From: Caulobacter sp.
Lineage (GTDB): Bacteria > Pseudomonadota > Alphaproteobacteria > Caulobacterales > Caulobacteraceae
Reading direction: 5' to 3'
DNA length: 54,167 nucleotides
Assembly (NCBI GenBank): GCA_019636175.1
Contig: JAHBYC010000016.1
Span: forward strand, 1 to 54,167
The notes below the pieces were generated by a model. The model was given only the letters and a program-made list of their open reading frames with translations. It made no database searches and was not told the DNA's origin. How positions within the stretch are numbered: the stretch's first letter is position 1; each line of letters begins with the position of its first letter. This document shows, piece by piece, positions 51,603 through 54,167 of this stretch. Position numbers and translations under genes: made by a program.

Positions 51603-51729
51603 TCCGCTCATCCCGGCGAAGGCCGGGATCCAGTTCGTAGGGCTGAGATGTCTGAAGATTGTTCTCTGACTTGCTTGATCCGCCCACGCTCTGGCGGATG
51701 GGTCCCGGCCTTCGCCGGGATGAGCGGAA
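51603..51729. repeat. Family C palindromic repeat inside the operon
   Basis: Full form: TTCCGCTCATCCCGGCGAAG at the left end and CTTCGCCGGGATGAGCGGAA at the right end are inverse copies with a variable middle. It fills most of the 159-bp gap between the first and second operon genes. Confidence 0.85.
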
Positions 51730-51747
51730 TGGGGCGGGCCTAGAGCC

Positions 51748-53571
51748 ATGCCGATAACCGCCGTCAACGACTTCGTCGTCAAGTTCGCCAACGTCAACGG
51801 ATCGGGCTCGGCCAGCGCCAACGGCCTGTTCGTCAAGTCGATCCTGCGCAGCGGGGTGGCGGTGGCCGCCCGCAACATCTTTCCCTCCAACATCCAGGGC
51901 CTGCCGACCTGGTACGAGGTGCGGGTCAGCGGCGAGGGCTGGCTGGGCCGGCGGGGCGGGGTCGACCTGATGGTGGCCATGAACCCGCAGACCTGGGATC
52001 GCGACGTCGCCGAAATCGAGCCGGGCGGCTACCTGTTCTACGACTCCACCCGGCCGATGCCGCCGTCGAAGTTCCGCGACGACATCACCGTCATCGGCGC
52101 CCCGCTGCAGCAGATCTGCAACACCGCCTACACCGATCCGCGCCAGCGGCAGCTGTTCAAGAACATCATCTATGTCGGGGTGCTGGCCTATGTCCTCGGC
52201 ATCGAGAACGAGGTCATCGAGACCCTGCTGGCCGAGGAATTCGCCAAAAAGCCCAAGCTGATCCCCGCCAATATCGAGGCCTTCCACATGGGCGTCGAAT
52301 ACGCCCGCGAGCACCTCGCCCCCATCGGGCTGCAGGTGCGCCGGGCCGATGCGGTCGGCGACCGCATCTTCGTCGAGGGCAACAACGCCGCCGCGCTGGG
52401 CGCGGTCTATGGCGGGGCCACCGTCTGCGCCTGGTATCCCATCACGCCGTCCACCAGCCTCGCCGAGGGCTTCACCGACTGGTGCCAGAAGCTGCGGATC
52501 GACAGCGAGACCGGCGAGGCGAAATACGCCATCGTCCAGGCCGAGGACGAAATCGCCTCCATCGGCATGGTCGTCGGCGCCGGCTGGAACGGGGCCCGGG
52601 CCTTTACCTGCACATCCGGGCCCGGCGTCAGCCTGATGCAGGAGTTCATCGGCCTCAGCTACTTCGCCGAGATTCCGGCGGTGATCTTCGATGTCCAGCG
52701 CGGCGGCCCCTCGACCGGCATGCCCACCCGGACCCAGCAGTCGGACATCCTCTCCGCCGCCTACGCCAGCCACGGCGACACCAAGCATGTCCTGCTGCTG
52801 CCGCGGGATCCAGGCGAATGTTTCGAGTTCGGGGCCCTGGCCTTCGATCTGGCGGACCGGCTGCAGACCACGGTCTTCGTCATGCTCGACCTCGACATGG
52901 GCATGAACGAATGGCTGACCGAGCCCTTCAAATGGGATGACGCCAAGGCCCTGGACCGGGGCAAGGTGATGACCGCCGAGATGCTGGAGGCCGGCGCGGA
53001 CTTCGGCCGCTACCTCGATGTCGATGGCGACGGCGTGCCGTTCCGCACCTATCCGGGGACTCACCCGTCGAAGGGCGCCTATTTCACCCGCGGCACCAGT
53101 CGCGACCGCTACGCCCGCTACAGCGAGGAAGGGGCGGTCTATGTCGACAACATGGAGCGGCTGCTGAAGAAGTTCGAGACGGCCAAGGCCCTCGTGCCCC
53201 AGCCGATCGAGGCGAAGGCGTCAAAGCCGACGCGGTTCGGGGTCATCCACTACGGCTCGACCGGGCCGGCGATGGACGAGGCGATGGCGGCGCTGGAGGC
53301 CAGGGGGCTGTATGTCGACGCCCTGCGGGTTCGCGCCTTCCCCTTCCCCGGCGAGGTGTTCGACTTCATCGAGCGGCACGACCTGGTGTTCGTCATCGAA
53401 CAGAACCGCGACGCCCAACTGCGGACCCTCTTGATGACCGAGGGCGGTGTCGATCCGGCCCGGCTGGTCAAGATCCTTCACTATGAGGGGGCGCCGATCA
53501 CGGCCCGCTTCATCACCCGCGAAATCAGCGCCCTGATGGGCGCCCCGGCCCAGAGCGAGATGGCCAAATGA
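51748..53571 (+). CDS. 2-oxoacid:acceptor oxidoreductase, fused gamma-alpha subunit
   Basis: The 607-residue protein joins the gamma domain (residues 1-190, with NGSGSASANGLFVKSILRSG and NIFPSNIQGLPTWYEVR) to the alpha domain (WYPITPSTSLAEGFTDW, TSGPGVSLMQEFIGLSYFAE, FDVQRGGPSTGMPTRTQQSD). This is the 2-oxoglutarate:ferredoxin type (KorA), which decarboxylates a 2-oxoacid to acyl-CoA with reduction of ferredoxin. Substrate cannot be fixed. The stop overlaps the beta-subunit start by four bases. Confidence 0.92.
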   Translation: MPITAVNDFVVKFANVNGSGSASANGLFVKSILRSGVAVAARNIFPSNIQGLPTWYEVRVSGEGWLGRRGGVDLMVAMNPQTWDRDVAEIEPGGYLFYDSTRPMPPSKFRDDITVIGAPLQQICNTAYTDPRQRQLFKNIIYVGVLAYVLGIENEVIETLLAEEFAKKPKLIPANIEAFHMGVEYAREHLAPIGLQVRRADAVGDRIFVEGNNAAALGAVYGGATVCAWYPITPSTSLAEGFTDWCQKLRIDSETGEAKYAIVQAEDEIASIGMVVGAGWNGARAFTCTSGPGVSLMQEFIGLSYFAEIPAVIFDVQRGGPSTGMPTRTQQSDILSAAYASHGDTKHVLLLPRDPGECFEFGALAFDLADRLQTTVFVMLDLDMGMNEWLTEPFKWDDAKALDRGKVMTAEMLEAGADFGRYLDVDGDGVPFRTYPGTHPSKGAYFTRGTSRDRYARYSEEGAVYVDNMERLLKKFETAKALVPQPIEAKASKPTRFGVIHYGSTGPAMDEAMAALEARGLYVDALRVRAFPFPGEVFDFIERHDLVFVIEQNRDAQLRTLLMTEGGVDPARLVKILHYEGAPITARFITREISALMGAPAQSEMAK

Positions 53572-54167
53572 CCTATATCGCCAAGCCGAAGTTCCATCAC
53601 CCTTCGCTGCAGCCCAACAAGCTGGGCTTCACCCGGCGCGACTATGAGGGCCGGGTCTCGACGCTGTGCGCCGGCTGCGGCCACGACTCGATCAGCGCCG
53701 CCATCATCCAGGCCGCCTTCGAGCTGGATATCGAGCCCCACCGCCTGGCCAAGCTGTCGGGGATCGGCTGTTCATCCAAGACGCCGGACTATTTCCTGGG
53801 CGCCAGCCACGGCTTCAACACCGTTCACGGCCGCATGCCCAGCGTCCTGACCGGCGCCAATCTGGCCAATCGCGATCTGGTCTATCTCGGCGTCAGCGGC
53901 GACGGCGACAGCGCCTCCATCGGCCTTGGCCAGTTCGCCCATTCGATCCGGCGCGGGGTCAACATGACCTACATCGTCGAGAACAACGGGGTCTACGGCC
54001 TGACCAAGGGCCAGTTCAGCGCCACCTCCGACCGGGGATCGAAGTCCAAGAAGGGCGTGGTCAACCACGACAGCGCCATCGACATGGTCAGCCTGGCCCT
54101 GCAGCTGGGCGCCACCTTCGTCGCCCGCAGCTTCTCGGGCGACAAGGAACAGCTGGTTCCGCTGATC
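53568..54167 (+). CDS. 2-oxoacid:acceptor oxidoreductase, beta subunit (partial)
   Basis: The first 200 residues are in the window; the gene runs off the end. Present are the Fe-S ligands in LCAGCGHDSISAAI and GIGCSSKTPDYF and the thiamine diphosphate motif SGDGDSASIGLGQFAHSIRR with NMTYIVENNGVYGLTKGQ. This subunit binds TPP and one [4Fe-4S] cluster and pairs with the fused gamma-alpha subunit. Start is the ATG overlapping the previous stop. The end of the gene and any further operon gene are beyond the window. Confidence 0.93.
   Translation, partial: MTYIAKPKFHHPSLQPNKLGFTRRDYEGRVSTLCAGCGHDSISAAIIQAAFELDIEPHRLAKLSGIGCSSKTPDYFLGASHGFNTVHGRMPSVLTGANLANRDLVYLGVSGDGDSASIGLGQFAHSIRRGVNMTYIVENNGVYGLTKGQFSATSDRGSKSKKGVVNHDSAIDMVSLALQLGATFVARSFSGDKEQLVPLI

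Noticed and set aside
49702-53064. 1120-codon open frame on the minus strand
   Set aside because: It is antisense to the FAD/Fe-S protein and the 2-oxoacid oxidoreductase subunit, both with strong motifs. The translation has no recognisable domain. Long antisense frames are usual where third positions are nearly all G or C.
1-54167. tRNA, rRNA and CRISPR
   Set aside because: Intergenic regions were read on both strands for cloverleaf-like ends, TTCGA loops and regularly spaced repeats. None was convincing. The direct repeats found are irregular palindromic units, not CRISPR.

Overview
The window is GC-rich chromosomal DNA with almost every coding third position G or C. It looks like an aerobic alphaproteobacterium of the Caulobacterales (Caulobacter/Phenylobacterium type). 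This is an inference from the gene families: a DUF4167 RNA-binding-like protein next to prmC, a Rieske/cytochrome bc1 operon ordered petABC, small LuxR/XRE regulator clusters, and the dispersed palindromic repeats common in this group. I see no rRNA, tRNA, CRISPR array, insertion sequence with a transposase, or prophage structural genes.

Layout. 1-4.1 kb: epoxide hydrolase, small lipoprotein, quinone-oxidoreductase-like enzyme and a His-rich protein of unknown role, separated by repeats. 4.3-10.4 kb: translation termination (prfA, prmC) split by a YihY membrane protein and a MOSC protein, then DUF4167 and a secreted protein. 10.4-18.6 kb: amidase, class III aminotransferase, YbjN and GNAT pair, DUF3617 lipoprotein, thiolase, a long coiled-coil lipoprotein and an HxlR regulator. 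18.9-25.98 kb: petABC, hemF, a two-CxxCH haem protein, then a DUF1285-Nudix-cca operon. 26.0-27.0 kb: two decaying genes, one of them interrupted by a palindromic element. 27-32.4 kb: fatty-acid type activation and beta-oxidation. 32.5-34.6 kb: a cluster of small regulators and membrane proteins with overlapping reading frames. 34.7-38.9 kb: a four-gene acyl-CoA operon. 39-45.7 kb: nucleobase salvage and catabolism (adenine deaminase; a URC-type uracil-degradation set of a GTP-cyclohydrolase-II-like protein, DUF1688 and upp) and an ArsR/SRPBCC pair. 47.1-49.6 kb: peptidoglycan enzymes. 49.8 kb to the end: an operon for a 2-oxoacid:acceptor oxidoreductase with its own FAD/Fe-S partner, cut off by the window edge.

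The most striking feature that genes do not explain is the density of structured repeats. One family is a composite of two palindromes, 112 bp long and flanked by TA, present twice in opposite orientation with 5 mismatches. One copy splits a monooxygenase gene; deleting the element plus one TA restores a clean open frame. The other copy supplies the last base of a stop codon. Related palindromes abut the stop codons of two further genes. Other repeats lie inside operons, between the first two genes of the uracil set and between the first two genes of the 2-oxoacid oxidoreductase set.
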